Below, piece after piece: positions 17,403 to 26,530 of a stretch of 55,046 bases of DNA (position 1 is the stretch's first letter; the number at the start of each line of letters is the position of its first letter). The notes under the pieces are model-generated. The model did no database searches, was not told the DNA's origin, and saw only the letters and a program-made list of their open reading frames with translations. Made by a program: the position numbers and the translations under genes. Origin of the DNA: an uncultured Burkholderiales bacterium (GTDB lineage Bacteria > Pseudomonadota > Gammaproteobacteria > Burkholderiales > Burkholderiaceae_C); NCBI GenBank assembly GCA_903916355.1, contig CAIWWN010000149.1:1-55046 (forward strand), given 5' to 3'.

Positions 17403-18038
17403 TCACCAGCGCAGGAATCGGGCACCCAACACCGCCCCGACCACCGCGCTCAAGCCCATGCCGCCCGAGTACCACAGGGCGAAGAAGGTAAAGCTGTTTT
17501 CGGTGCAGTGCAGCGAGTAGAACATCGCGGCCAGGGCGCCGGCCAGCAAGCCCGATGCTGCGCCAGTGAGCCCTGGCCGGGTTGGGGCCATGTCGCGCAG
17601 CGTCCACATCAATGCAGCCAATACAGGCAGGGCGATGAATGCGATGTTCAAAGTGCACACTTGCCAGCTCGTCCCCAAGGCCAAGGCGCTGCGCTGCGGC
17701 ACCGGGGCTTGTAGCAGCTGACTCATGCCTTGCCCGCCCATGGCCAGCAGTGCCAAACCAATGGCCCAAGGCGCGTTGCCCATCTGCCTACCCGGGTGGA
17801 CCATGCGGTACACCAAGGCTGCACTGAAAACGAGTAGCGCAAACAGCCACACCATCTTCAAGCTGAAGACCGAAGTGCTTGCGAACTCACTCAGCTTCGG
17901 ATTCAAACCCAGGTAAAGCACCATCACGACGCAAACCGCCAGTGCGACCGCCAAACGCCCACCGACTTGCCGGGGAGCCGGTCCTTGCGCGGGGCCGGCG
18001 TCGTGCGCTAACAAAGCAATCAATTCATCGGTGTTCAT
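17403..18038 (-). CDS. nrsF: NrsF-type anti-sigma factor (DUF1109)
   Basis: A 211-aa inner-membrane protein with about six hydrophobic helices. It begins MNTDELIALLAHDAGPAQGP, the short cytoplasmic segment typical of NrsF/DUF1109 proteins that hold an ECF sigma factor at the membrane until metal stress. A conserved Cys lies in YSLHCTENSF, one of the family's sensing cysteines. Its ATG overlaps the sigma stop (ATGA), so ATG 18038 is preferred to 18053, and the pair is translationally coupled. Confidence 0.88.
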   Translation of the reverse strand: MNTDELIALLAHDAGPAQGPAPRQVGGRLAVALAVCVVMVLYLGLNPKLSEFASTSVFSLKMVWLFALLVFSAALVYRMVHPGRQMGNAPWAIGLALLAMGGQGMSQLLQAPVPQRSALALGTSWQVCTLNIAFIALPVLAALMWTLRDMAPTRPGLTGAASGLLAGALAAMFYSLHCTENSFTFFALWYSGGMGLSAVVGAVLGARFLRW

Positions 18039-18595
18039 GGTTTCGCTCTCCATTGGGTGGCCAAGGCCTTTAAGCCTCGGTGCACATTCACTTTCACGGC
18101 CGCTTCGCTTTGCCCAGTCAAGGCCGCGGTCTCGGTGATCGACAGGCCTTGCAATTTGGTGTGTTCAATCGCCAGGCGCTGCTTGTCGGGCAACAGCGTC
18201 AGCATATGGCCCAGGTCGCGCTGCGAGTCGGCCGCTTCGGTGTCGCCGCTGATGGACAAAATTTCTGACCAGTCGTCGATGTCATCGTGCAAAGCCTCAC
18301 GCCGGCCGTGCGCGCGCAAATGGTCAATCCATTTGTAGCGTGCGATCGCGTACATCCACGCCGTGAAGGCTTGCTCACTTTGGTAGGTGTGGCGTTTTTG
18401 ATGAATGGCCAACAGAGTTTCTTGCACAAGGTCCTCGACATCACTGGGTTGCGACTGCATGCGTCGATTCAGAAAGCGCCGCAGGTAGCCACTGATGACT
18501 TTCAAAGCGCGCGCATAGCAGGCGGCGTCACCCTCCTGGGCTTGCAGCCATAGCGCATGCAATTCGAGTTCAATGGTTTGCAGGCTTTCGCTCAT
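18035..18595 (-). CDS. sigF: ECF sigma factor (SigF-like, paired with NrsF)
   Basis: A 186-aa extracytoplasmic-function sigma factor. Region 2 is visible in DVEDLVQETLLAIHQKRHTY and AFTAWMYAIARYKWIDHLRA, and region 4 in LPDKQRLAIEHTKLQGLSIT, then SEAAVKVNVHRGLKAL. It matches the Caulobacter SigF/NrsF class, which answers heavy-metal stress. The track start at 18598 is a TTG; ATG 18595 is used. A promoter of its own apparent type lies only 8 nt upstream of this ATG, so its mRNA may be nearly leaderless. It is divergent from the bufferin operon. Confidence 0.9.
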   Translation of the reverse strand: MSESLQTIELELHALWLQAQEGDAACYARALKVISGYLRRFLNRRMQSQPSDVEDLVQETLLAIHQKRHTYQSEQAFTAWMYAIARYKWIDHLRAHGRREALHDDIDDWSEILSISGDTEAADSQRDLGHMLTLLPDKQRLAIEHTKLQGLSITETAALTGQSEAAVKVNVHRGLKALATQWRAKP

Positions 18596-18603
18596 CAAGT
18601 CAG

Positions 18604-18629
18604 TTCGTTGTGGGTCAAGAAAAAGTTAC
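18604..18629 (-). promoter_or_regulatory. Auto-regulated ECF (SigF-type) promoter of the sigma gene
   Basis: Read on the minus strand: GTAACT (18629-18624), 16 bp, CGAA (18607-18604). From memory, the Caulobacter SigF recognition pattern is GTAACC-N16-CGAA, so only one base differs. The -10 end is 8 nt before the sigma-factor ATG at 18595. Confidence 0.6.
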
Positions 18630-18662
18630 AGATTAAAAAGAAGTAAATAAATTAAATTTTTC

Positions 18663-18688
18663 GTAACTTTTCGGTGTGATGCGACGGA
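18663..18688 (+). promoter_or_regulatory. ECF (SigF-type) promoter of the bufferin operon
   Basis: On the plus strand, GTAACT at 18663-18668 is followed after 16 bp by CGGA at 18685-18688. It has the same -35 element and spacing as the promoter on the other strand of this intergenic region, with one mismatch in the -10. It would start transcription near 18695, about 80 nt before bufA. The pairing of two such elements supports the assignment. Confidence 0.5.
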
Positions 18689-18774
18689 TTACACCATGAC
18701 AGCGCTTGACAAGTGCCAAGACGGCATCAGTCAAAGCGGTCACTTTCAACCTTCCATCCTTCAGGAGATTTTTC

Positions 18775-19128
18775 ATGAACAAGCAACAACTTCTCGCCAT
18801 CGCTTTGGGCTCTGCATATGCCGTCGTGGCCAGCCTGCCCGCCCATGCTGCGGGCAATCCCTTCAGCGCCAAAACATTGGATGCTGGTTACCAAGTCGCC
18901 CAAGCCGACATGAAACCCGATATGAAGGGTGAGATGAAAGGCGATATGAAAGCCGACATGAAGGCCAAAGAGGCCAGCTGTGGTGCCGACAAGAAAATGG
19001 ACAAGGGTATGGACAAGAAGAAAGACGGCAGCTGCGGTGGTGACAAAAAGGCCGATATGAAGATGGACAGCAAAGCCAAGGACGGCAAGTGCGGTGAAGC
19101 CAAGTGCGGCGCTGACAAGAAAAAATAA
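18775..19128 (+). CDS. bufA: Bufferin-type precursor peptide (BufA1/DUF2282 family)
   Basis: A 117-aa exported peptide with signal sequence LLAIALGSAYAVVASLPAHA (cut near residue 25). The mature part is almost entirely Asp, Met, Lys, Gly and Cys. A Met/Lys/Asp repeat zone (residues 45-65, DMKPDMKGEMKGDMKADMK) is followed by four Cys-Gly motifs (Cys69, 87, 106, 111), ending KCGEAKCGADKKK. Bufferins are RiPPs whose cysteines are oxidised by the BufB/BufC pair to copper-binding heterocycles; the related gold-induced gig operon has the same gene order. ATG 18775 has CAGGAG upstream. The downstream enzymes make the assignment strong; the metal is inferred. Confidence 0.85.
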   Translation: MNKQQLLAIALGSAYAVVASLPAHAAGNPFSAKTLDAGYQVAQADMKPDMKGEMKGDMKADMKAKEASCGADKKMDKGMDKKKDGSCGGDKKADMKMDSKAKDGKCGEAKCGADKKK

Positions 19129-19165
19129 GCCCTGCCAACGGCCCATCGATTTTCAAAGCTGAACC

Positions 19166-20077
19166 ATGTCCATGCACTCCATTGCTCAACCCGCCGCCGG
19201 CTTGGGTTTTCGCCGCGAGTTGATCTCGGCGCTGCAGCAAGGTGTGCCGGACGCGGTCCAGTTTTTCGAAGTCGCTCCCGAGAACTGGGCCGGCATGGGC
19301 GGCCGCGCGGGTCGCGACTTTCGCGCCTTCACCGAACGCTTTCCTTTTGTCTGCCACGGCTTGTCTTTGTCCCTGGGTGGCCCAGGGCCGTTGGACGAGA
19401 TCTTGCTGCGCCGTACCAAGGGCTTTATGCGCGAACACGGCATCAGCCTTTTTACCGAACACTTATCTTGGTGCGCGGACGACAGCCACCTGTTCGAGTT
19501 GCTCCCTATTCCCATGACCGAAGAAGCGGTGCGCTACACGGCCCAGCGTATTGCAAGGGCGCAAGATATTTTGGGCATGCGCATCGGCGTGGAAAACGCC
19601 TCCACCTACATCGCCCCGCCGGGTGCCGAAATGACCGAGCCCGAATTCGTGCGCGCCGTGGTGGAGCAGGCCGATTGCCTGCTGCACTTGGACGTGAACA
19701 ATATCTATGTCAACAGCCAGAATTTTGGCTTTGACCCCCACGCCTACTTAGAGCAACTGCCACTGGAGCGCACCTGCTATGTGCATGTGGCGGGGCACTA
19801 CGTCGAAGACGATGGTTTGCACATCGACACCCACGGCAGCGACGTGATCGACCCGGTGTGGCAACTGCTGCAAGCCGCTTACCAGCGCATCGGCCACGCG
19901 GTGCCAACGTGCTTGGAGCGCGATTTCAATATCCCCGACCTGCCCACCTTGACGCAAGAGGTGGCGCACATTGCACGCCTGCAACAAGCGGCCTGGAGTC
20001 GCGTTTCAGAGCCGCATTTATCGCCCGCAGCGCACCCAGCTTTGCCTCATGTAGCCTCTCCTTGGCAGGTGGCTTGA
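19166..20077 (+). CDS. bufB: Multinuclear non-haem iron oxidative enzyme (MNIO, DUF692)
   Basis: A 303-aa DUF692/MbnB-family enzyme that modifies cysteines of the BufA peptide using two or three irons. Family landmarks and likely metal ligands are VCHGLSLSLGG, TEHLSWC, GVENAST, LLHLDVNNIYVNS, YVHVAGH, DTHGSDV and CLERDFNIPDLPTL. The TIM-barrel length is normal, with a C-terminal tail rich in Ser, Pro and His. It follows bufA after 37 nt, and its stop overlaps the bufC start. Confidence 0.93.
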   Translation: MSMHSIAQPAAGLGFRRELISALQQGVPDAVQFFEVAPENWAGMGGRAGRDFRAFTERFPFVCHGLSLSLGGPGPLDEILLRRTKGFMREHGISLFTEHLSWCADDSHLFELLPIPMTEEAVRYTAQRIARAQDILGMRIGVENASTYIAPPGAEMTEPEFVRAVVEQADCLLHLDVNNIYVNSQNFGFDPHAYLEQLPLERTCYVHVAGHYVEDDGLHIDTHGSDVIDPVWQLLQAAYQRIGHAVPTCLERDFNIPDLPTLTQEVAHIARLQQAAWSRVSEPHLSPAAHPALPHVASPWQVA

Positions 20078-20811
20078 TGCTCGCGTTTCAAGAGTTTCAG
20101 CATGCCCTCGCGCAGCACCTGCGCGACCCGCACCACACACGCCGTCCTGCAGGGGTGCCACCACGCCGCATGGCGGTTTACAACGAGCTGGTATTCAACA
20201 ACCTGTGCGGGTTTTTGGACAGTTGCTTTCCGGTCAGCCGCCAATTGTTGGGCGAGGCGCGTTGGCGCCGGCTGTGCCGCACCTTTGGCCGTGACTGGCC
20301 GTTGCACACGCCTTGGTTCCGCGAGATTCCGCGTGAGTTTGTGCGCTACCTCAGCGAAGGCCGTATAGCCCAAATCCTGCCGCGCAGCTTGGCCGAGCTG
20401 GCCCATTACGAATGGGCCGAGCTATCGGTGGACGTGATGGAGGTCACGCTCCCTGCACACGACTGCCAAGGCGACATGATGCAAGCGCGCGTGCTGCTGA
20501 ACCCGGCGCGGGTGGACGTGGCCAGCGCCTGGCCGGTGCACCGAATCGGCCCGACCTGGCAGCCCCGAAAAACAGAGCCCACTTTTTTGGTGGTGTTTCG
20601 CGATGCAGAGCTCGCAGTGCAATTTACCGAAATCAACGCCGTCACCGCCCATGTGTTGGCGCTCTTGGACAGCGGCCTGACCGGCCAGCAAGCCTTTGCG
20701 CAACTGGCCCAAGAGATGGCCCACCCCGACCCCGAAGCCCTGCAAGGCTTTGGCCAGCAACTTCTCAACAGCCTGCGTGAGCAAGGCGTCATTTTGGGCA
20801 CCCTGACATGA
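20077..20811 (+). CDS. bufC: MNIO partner protein (DUF2063, BufC)
   Basis: A 244-aa DUF2063-family protein (often annotated 'putative DNA-binding'), the partner that presents the precursor peptide to the DUF692 enzyme. Family features are the N-terminal [12 protein letters not shown] segment, [22 protein letters not shown], and [13 protein letters not shown]. The start ATG at 20077 overlaps the bufB stop by one base; the track ORF starts too early, inside bufB. The stop overlaps the next gene (ATGA), so bufB, bufC and doxX are coupled. Confidence 0.9.
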   Translation: MLAFQEFQHALAQHLRDPHHTRRPAGVPPRRMAVYNELVFNNLCGFLDSCFPVSRQLLGEARWRRLCRTFGRDWPLHTPWFREIPREFVRYLSEGRIAQILPRSLAELAHYEWAELSVDVMEVTLPAHDCQGDMMQARVLLNPARVDVASAWPVHRIGPTWQPRKTEPTFLVVFRDAELAVQFTEINAVTAHVLALLDSGLTGQQAFAQLAQEMAHPDPEALQGFGQQLLNSLREQGVILGTLT

Positions 20812-21326
20812 ACTCTGTACGTCTATTTTTCCGCCTTGGCATGAGCGCACTCGACACGGCAGGCCTGTGGCTCGGTCTGCTCAGCCTGCGCCTGCTGCTG
20901 GCTTGGGAGTTTGGCGAGGCCGGTTTTGAAAAACTGAATGGCAGTAACTGGTTTGCTGACATTCAAGACCAGTTTCCCTGGCCCTTCAAGCTGATCTCCG
21001 CCGATTTGAACTGGGCACTGGCTACGGGTTTTGAAATCGTGGGTGCCATCGCCTTGCTCATCGGTCTGGGCACACGCTTCTTTTCAGCCTCGCTGATCGT
21101 GCTCACCGTGGTCGCCATAGCCAGTGTGCATTGGCCCGAATCGTGGTCTACCTGGGCTGAATTGTTTCAAGGCTATGCCTTGACCGACAAAGGCCACGGC
21201 AACTTCAAGCTGCCCGTGATCTACATCGCCATGCTGCTGCCGCTGGTGTTCATAGGGCCTGGGCGCTTGTCGCTGGACCATCTGTTTAAAACCCGTGCAG
21301 TCAATGCCACAATCCCCAGCAATTGA
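20808..21326 (+). CDS. DoxX-family membrane protein of the bufferin operon
   Basis: A 172-aa protein with four hydrophobic helices in the DoxX pattern, including [20 protein letters not shown] near the N-terminus and [20 protein letters not shown] near the C-terminus. The fourth gene of bufferin and gig operons is commonly a DoxX protein of unknown function, possibly supplying electrons or handling quinones. It starts by a 4-nt overlap with bufC. Confidence 0.88.
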   Translation: MNSVRLFFRLGMSALDTAGLWLGLLSLRLLLAWEFGEAGFEKLNGSNWFADIQDQFPWPFKLISADLNWALATGFEIVGAIALLIGLGTRFFSASLIVLTVVAIASVHWPESWSTWAELFQGYALTDKGHGNFKLPVIYIAMLLPLVFIGPGRLSLDHLFKTRAVNATIPSN

Positions 21327-21350
21327 TGGCGCAATGCAAGGGGAAATTGA

Positions 21351-22427
21351 ATGCCTGTGACACTGCCGAATTTCGATGATGTGCTCGCCGCTGCGCAGCG
21401 CCTGCAAGGCCACGCGCACCGTACGCCAGTGCTGCAGTCGCGCAGCCTGAATGCGCGCCTGGGGCTGCAGGTTTTTTTCAAGTGCGAGAATTTTCAGCGC
21501 ATGGGCGCTTTCAAATTTCGCGGTGGCTTCAACGCCTTGTCTTGCTTTACCCCGGCGCAGCGTCAGGCTGGTGTGGTGGCTTATTCGTCGGGCAATCATG
21601 CGCAGGCCATTGCTTTGTCGGCGCAGATCTTGGGCATGCCGGCCACGATCGTCATGCCGCACGACGCCTCACCCGCCAAGCTCGCGGCCACGCGCGGCTA
21701 TGGCGCGCAGATCGTCGGCTACGACCGCTACAGCGAAGACGCGATGGCGATCGCGCAAGGCCTGGCCGCGGAGCGCGGCATGACTTTCATCCCGCCTTTC
21801 GACCATGCCGATGTGCTGTGCGGCCAAGGCACGGCGGCGCTGGAATTGTTTGACGAGGTGGGCGCGCTGGACAGCCTGTTCGTCTGTCTGGGTGGCGGCG
21901 GTTTGCTCAGCGGCAGTTTACTGTCGACCCAAGCGCGAGCGCCGCATTGCCAGGTGATTGGCGTAGAGCCCGAAGCGGGCAACGACGTGCAGCAGTCGCT
22001 GCGCCGGGGTGAGCGGGTGCGCATCGCCACGCCCCAAACCATTGCCGATGGCGCGCAAACGCCGATGGTGGGCGCGCTCACTTTTGAGATCATTCGCCGC
22101 CATGTGGCGGACATCCATACCGTGAGCGATGCACAACTGATCGAGGCCATGCGTTTTTATGCCGAGCGCATGAAGATGGTGGTGGAGCCTACGGGCTGCC
22201 TGTCGCTGGCTGCCGTGGTGCAAGCTGCGCCGCAACTGCAAGGCCAGCGCGTGGGCGTGATCATCAGCGGCGGCAATGTGGACTTGGCGCGCTTTGCGCA
22301 GTTGCTCAGTGATCCGCTGCCCAGCGCTGCCGCTGAGACAAAGATCCATGCACAAGGCCCACTGAGCCCTAACGCGCCTTCAAGCGCAAAGCCCGGGCCT
22401 GTGCCAGCCACAAAGCCACCACGCTGA
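21351..22427 (+). CDS. PLP-dependent threonine/serine dehydratase family protein
   Basis: A 358-aa fold-type II PLP enzyme. The PLP lysine is Lys55 in GAFKFRGGF, the substrate loop is SSGNHAQA, and the phosphate-binding loop is LGGGGLLSG. It lacks the C-terminal ACT-like regulatory domain of biosynthetic IlvA, so it is a catabolic-type ammonia-lyase or serine/hydroxyaspartate enzyme. The exact substrate (threonine, serine or threo-3-hydroxyaspartate) cannot be settled by eye. Its last 59 nt overlap the convergent MFS gene, and the Pro/Ala/Ser-rich tail is probably dispensable. Confidence 0.85.
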   Translation: MPVTLPNFDDVLAAAQRLQGHAHRTPVLQSRSLNARLGLQVFFKCENFQRMGAFKFRGGFNALSCFTPAQRQAGVVAYSSGNHAQAIALSAQILGMPATIVMPHDASPAKLAATRGYGAQIVGYDRYSEDAMAIAQGLAAERGMTFIPPFDHADVLCGQGTAALELFDEVGALDSLFVCLGGGGLLSGSLLSTQARAPHCQVIGVEPEAGNDVQQSLRRGERVRIATPQTIADGAQTPMVGALTFEIIRRHVADIHTVSDAQLIEAMRFYAERMKMVVEPTGCLSLAAVVQAAPQLQGQRVGVIISGGNVDLARFAQLLSDPLPSAAAETKIHAQGPLSPNAPSSAKPGPVPATKPPR

Positions 22428-23598
22428 GCAGGCTGCACAGCAGCACCCAGCGCAGACCTACGGCATAGCCGCCATCGGGGTTCCACAAAAGACCCAGTGC
22501 CCAAGGCGCAGCAGCACGGGCCAGGGCAATGGGCACACCCAGCAGGCCGTTCAATTGCCCCACATGGTCGCGACTCACGTACTGCGCAAAGGCCGTGCCT
22601 TTGACGATGGTGTTCAAGCCATTGCCCAAACCAAACAGCAGCACAAACCACAAGGCAGGCAGGGCAGTGACACCGCCAAACACCAGGGCGCACAGGCCCA
22701 GCGGAATCAAGACGGGGATCCAGCGGTTGGCGGCATGCACATCCAAGTGCCGCTCAAACATGAACAGCAGCCACCGCCCCACCACCTGAATCACGCCGAT
22801 CGACGCCGGGATCGCCAACACCCAAGCCAGCGGTAAGCCCGACTCGCGCAGCAAATTCACCAGGTGCACCGGCAAGGCCGAGGTGACCATCATCATCAAA
22901 ATCATGAACAGCGACAGCAACCAAAAAGGCGGCTGTTTTAAAAATACTCGCACAGAGACAGGCGTCGCTCCGGTCTGCGCTGCCGCGTGTTGCGCACGCC
23001 TTGCGCCGCCCAGCAGCAGCGCATGCAAGGGCGCGCACACAAGCAGTTGCAGCAAGCCCAACACCACCAAGGCCTCGCGCCAGCCCCAGGTGTCGATCAG
23101 CCACGACGACAGCGGAATGAACACGGTGCTGGCCAGACCGCCCAAAAAAGTCAGCATGATGATGCCGCGGCGAAAGTCATTGGGAAAGCGCCGCGTCACC
23201 ACGGCAAAGGCCGGTGTGTACAAGGTGGCGGAAAGACCCAGCCCCAGCCAAGCCCAAACCAAATAGAACTCAAGCAAGCTGTGGATTTGGCTGTGCGCCA
23301 GCAAGCCCAGGCCCACGATGATGGAGCCGCCGGTCATCACCCAGCGCTCATGACCAGCGTCGATCCAGCGGCCAACCCAAAACGCCATCAGGCCTTCGCA
23401 CAGCAAAGCCAGGCTGAAGGCGAACGACGACTCGGCGCGCGACAAGCCCAGCGCCAGCTCGATCGGATGCGCCAGCAAGGCAAAGGTGTAAAACACGCTG
23501 CCCCAGGTGATCAGCTGCCCCAAAGACAACCAGCCCGAGAACGAACTCAGCGAGGGGGCGCGGTGAGGGGGCGTGAAAGACCCGAAAGAAAAAGACAT
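22369..23598 (-). CDS. MFS transporter
   Basis: A 409-aa major facilitator with about 12 helices. It has a loop motif like RWIDAGHERWVMTGG after helix 2 and TRRFPNDFRRGIIML between helices 4 and 5, as in the oxalate/formate-antiporter-like class (OFA/MFS_1). The substrate is unknown. It converges on the dehydratase with overlapping 3' ends, and its 5' end lies 30 nt from the comM stop on the same strand, so both may be read together from the comM promoter. Confidence 0.82.
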   Translation of the reverse strand: MSFSFGSFTPPHRAPSLSSFSGWLSLGQLITWGSVFYTFALLAHPIELALGLSRAESSFAFSLALLCEGLMAFWVGRWIDAGHERWVMTGGSIIVGLGLLAHSQIHSLLEFYLVWAWLGLGLSATLYTPAFAVVTRRFPNDFRRGIIMLTFLGGLASTVFIPLSSWLIDTWGWREALVVLGLLQLLVCAPLHALLLGGARRAQHAAAQTGATPVSVRVFLKQPPFWLLSLFMILMMMVTSALPVHLVNLLRESGLPLAWVLAIPASIGVIQVVGRWLLFMFERHLDVHAANRWIPVLIPLGLCALVFGGVTALPALWFVLLFGLGNGLNTIVKGTAFAQYVSRDHVGQLNGLLGVPIALARAAAPWALGLLWNPDGGYAVGLRWVLLCSLLSVVALWLAQARALRLKAR

Positions 23599-23628
23599 CG
23601 ACCGATTATCGGGCGACCCTGCGCGACC

Positions 23629-25158
23629 TCATGTCGCCTGCAAGGCCCGGCGGTACTGCACCGCTTCGGCCACATGGGCGGTTTGCGTGCTGGCGCTGCC
23701 GGCCAAATCGGCAATGGTGCGCGCCACCTTCAGCGTGCGGTGGGTGCTGCGCCCGCTCCAGCCCAGCTGCGTGGCCACCTTGTTCAAGAACGTGATGGCT
23801 GCGCTGTCCAGGCCCACATGCGCGTCAATCGCCTGGCCTTGCAGCGCCTGGTTGGTGCAGCCTTGGCGCGCCAGCGCGCGATCGCGTGCAGCGCTGCTGC
23901 GCAGACGAATGGCTTGGGTGGACTCGCCCGGTGGACCGCTGACCAAATCCTGCGCGGCCAAACTGGGCACCTCCACATGCAAGTCGATGCGGTCCAGCAG
24001 CGGGCCACTGAGCTTGCCTTGGTAGCGGCTGATCTGGTCGGGTGTGCAGCGGCAAGCGCGCACGGGGCTGCCCAAATAGCCGCAGGGGCAGGGGTTCATG
24101 GCGGCGATCAACTGAAAACGCGCCGGAAACTCGGCCCGCCTTGCAGCCCGGGCGATGCTGATGGTGCCGCTTTCGAGCGGTTCGCGCAGGGCTTCTAAGG
24201 CAGTGCGGGGGAATTCGGGCAACTCGTCCAAAAAGAGCACGCCATGGTGCGCCAAGGAGATTTCACCCGGCCGCGGCGGTGAGCCACCGCCCACCAAAGC
24301 CACCGCGCTGGCCGTGTGGTGAGGTTGCGCGGTGGGGCGTTGGGCCCAGCGCTCCAAAGAAAAACGCCCGGCCAAGCTGGCAATGGCCGCGCTTTCCAGC
24401 GCTTCTTCAATGCCCATGGGCGGCAGCAGTCCGGCAAAGCGCTGCGCCAACATGGACTTGCCCGAGCCCGGCGGGCCGACCATCAACAAACTGTGCCCGC
24501 CCGCGGCCGCGATCTCCAGCACCCGCTTGCTGGCGGCTTGGCCTTTCACGTCGGACAAGTCGAGGTACGTGGCGGCGGAGCTCAGCTCGGGCGCCTGCAT
24601 GCGGCTCCACCCCTCGCTGGGCGGTGTGGGCTCGCTGCTGGCGGGCAAAAACTGCTGTACCACGTCCAGCAAATGCCGGGCGCGGTAAATGTGCGCGTCG
24701 GGCACCAAGGCGGCTTCTTCGGCGCTGCCCGGTGGCAGCACTAATTTGGTGCTGACCTGCAATTGGCGCAGTGCCAAGCTCATGGCCAGGGCGCCGCGCA
24801 CCGGCCTTAGCTCGCCAGACAAAGACAATTCGCCTGCAAATTCAAAGCCCGCCAGCTGGGCCGCGTCGACCTGGCCGCTGGCCGCCAAGATGCCCATGGC
24901 AATGGGCAAATCAAACCGGCCTGAATCCTTGGGCAGATCGGCTGGGGCCAGATTCACGGTGATGCGTTTGTTGTGGGGAAACTCCAGCCCCGCGTTTTGC
25001 AAGGCGCTGCGCACCCGCTCGCGGGCCTCTTTCACTTCCACGTCGGCCAGGCCGACCAAAGTGAAGCTGGGCAAGCCATTGGCCAAATGCACCTCGACCG
25101 TGACGGCAGGGGCCTGCAGACCCACCAAAGCGCGGCTTTGCACCAAAGAAAGACTCAT
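23629..25158 (-). CDS. comM: ComM/YifB Mg-chelatase-like AAA+ helicase
   Basis: A 509-aa AAA+ ATPase of the YifB/ComM family, which in naturally transformable bacteria promotes branch migration during DNA integration. The N-terminal S5-like domain begins MSLSLVQSRALVGLQAPAVT. Walker A is VGPPGSGKSML, Walker B is GVLFLDELPEF, and a cysteine cluster follows in MNPCPCGYLGS and CRCTPDQI. ATG 25158 has AAGGAGGGAAA before it; the track start at 25440 adds unrelated AT-rich leader. The divergent porin promoter region lies upstream. Confidence 0.93.
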   Translation of the reverse strand: MSLSLVQSRALVGLQAPAVTVEVHLANGLPSFTLVGLADVEVKEARERVRSALQNAGLEFPHNKRITVNLAPADLPKDSGRFDLPIAMGILAASGQVDAAQLAGFEFAGELSLSGELRPVRGALAMSLALRQLQVSTKLVLPPGSAEEAALVPDAHIYRARHLLDVVQQFLPASSEPTPPSEGWSRMQAPELSSAATYLDLSDVKGQAASKRVLEIAAAGGHSLLMVGPPGSGKSMLAQRFAGLLPPMGIEEALESAAIASLAGRFSLERWAQRPTAQPHHTASAVALVGGGSPPRPGEISLAHHGVLFLDELPEFPRTALEALREPLESGTISIARAARRAEFPARFQLIAAMNPCPCGYLGSPVRACRCTPDQISRYQGKLSGPLLDRIDLHVEVPSLAAQDLVSGPPGESTQAIRLRSSAARDRALARQGCTNQALQGQAIDAHVGLDSAAITFLNKVATQLGWSGRSTHRTLKVARTIADLAGSASTQTAHVAEAVQYRRALQAT

Positions 25159-25168
25159 TTTCCCTCCT

Positions 25169-25185
25169 TGCACCACAAGCGTGCA
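25169..25185. promoter_or_regulatory. NtrC-type binding site
   Basis: TGCACCACAAGCGTGCA is a 17-bp dyad with perfect TGCAC/GTGCA arms and the spacing of the enteric NtrC consensus (TGCACC-N5-GGTGCA). It lies about 130 bp upstream of a sigma-54 promoter, a normal enhancer distance, and just upstream of the comM start. Confidence 0.6.
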
Positions 25186-25313
25186 TTTTTTGGCGCCAAC
25201 GTTTCTCAAAATGAAAAACGTCTGCACGACAATTTTTATTGGATCATAAAAAGAGGAAAAAAGAACACAGTATTTGTGCGGATAGGGGGTTGGCACCGAT
25301 ACAGATCGCACCT

Positions 25314-25329
25314 TGGCATGCTCCATGCT
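25314..25329 (+). promoter_or_regulatory. Sigma-54 promoter of the porin-glnK-amtB operon
   Basis: TTGGCATGCTCCATGCT has GG at 25315-25316 and GC at 25327-25328, separated by exactly 10 bp, as the -24/-12 elements of RpoN promoters require (consensus TGGCAC-N5-TTGCT, two mismatches). It is 43 bp before the porin ATG and suits nitrogen control of glnK and amtB. Confidence 0.6.
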
Positions 25330-25371
25330 AAGTGTCATTGTCCTTTCATCAATTTTTGTCCAGGAGTCCTT

Positions 25372-26504
<1,133 letters not shown>

Positions 26505-26530
26505 ACCACACAACCGAAAGAGAGTTTCAA

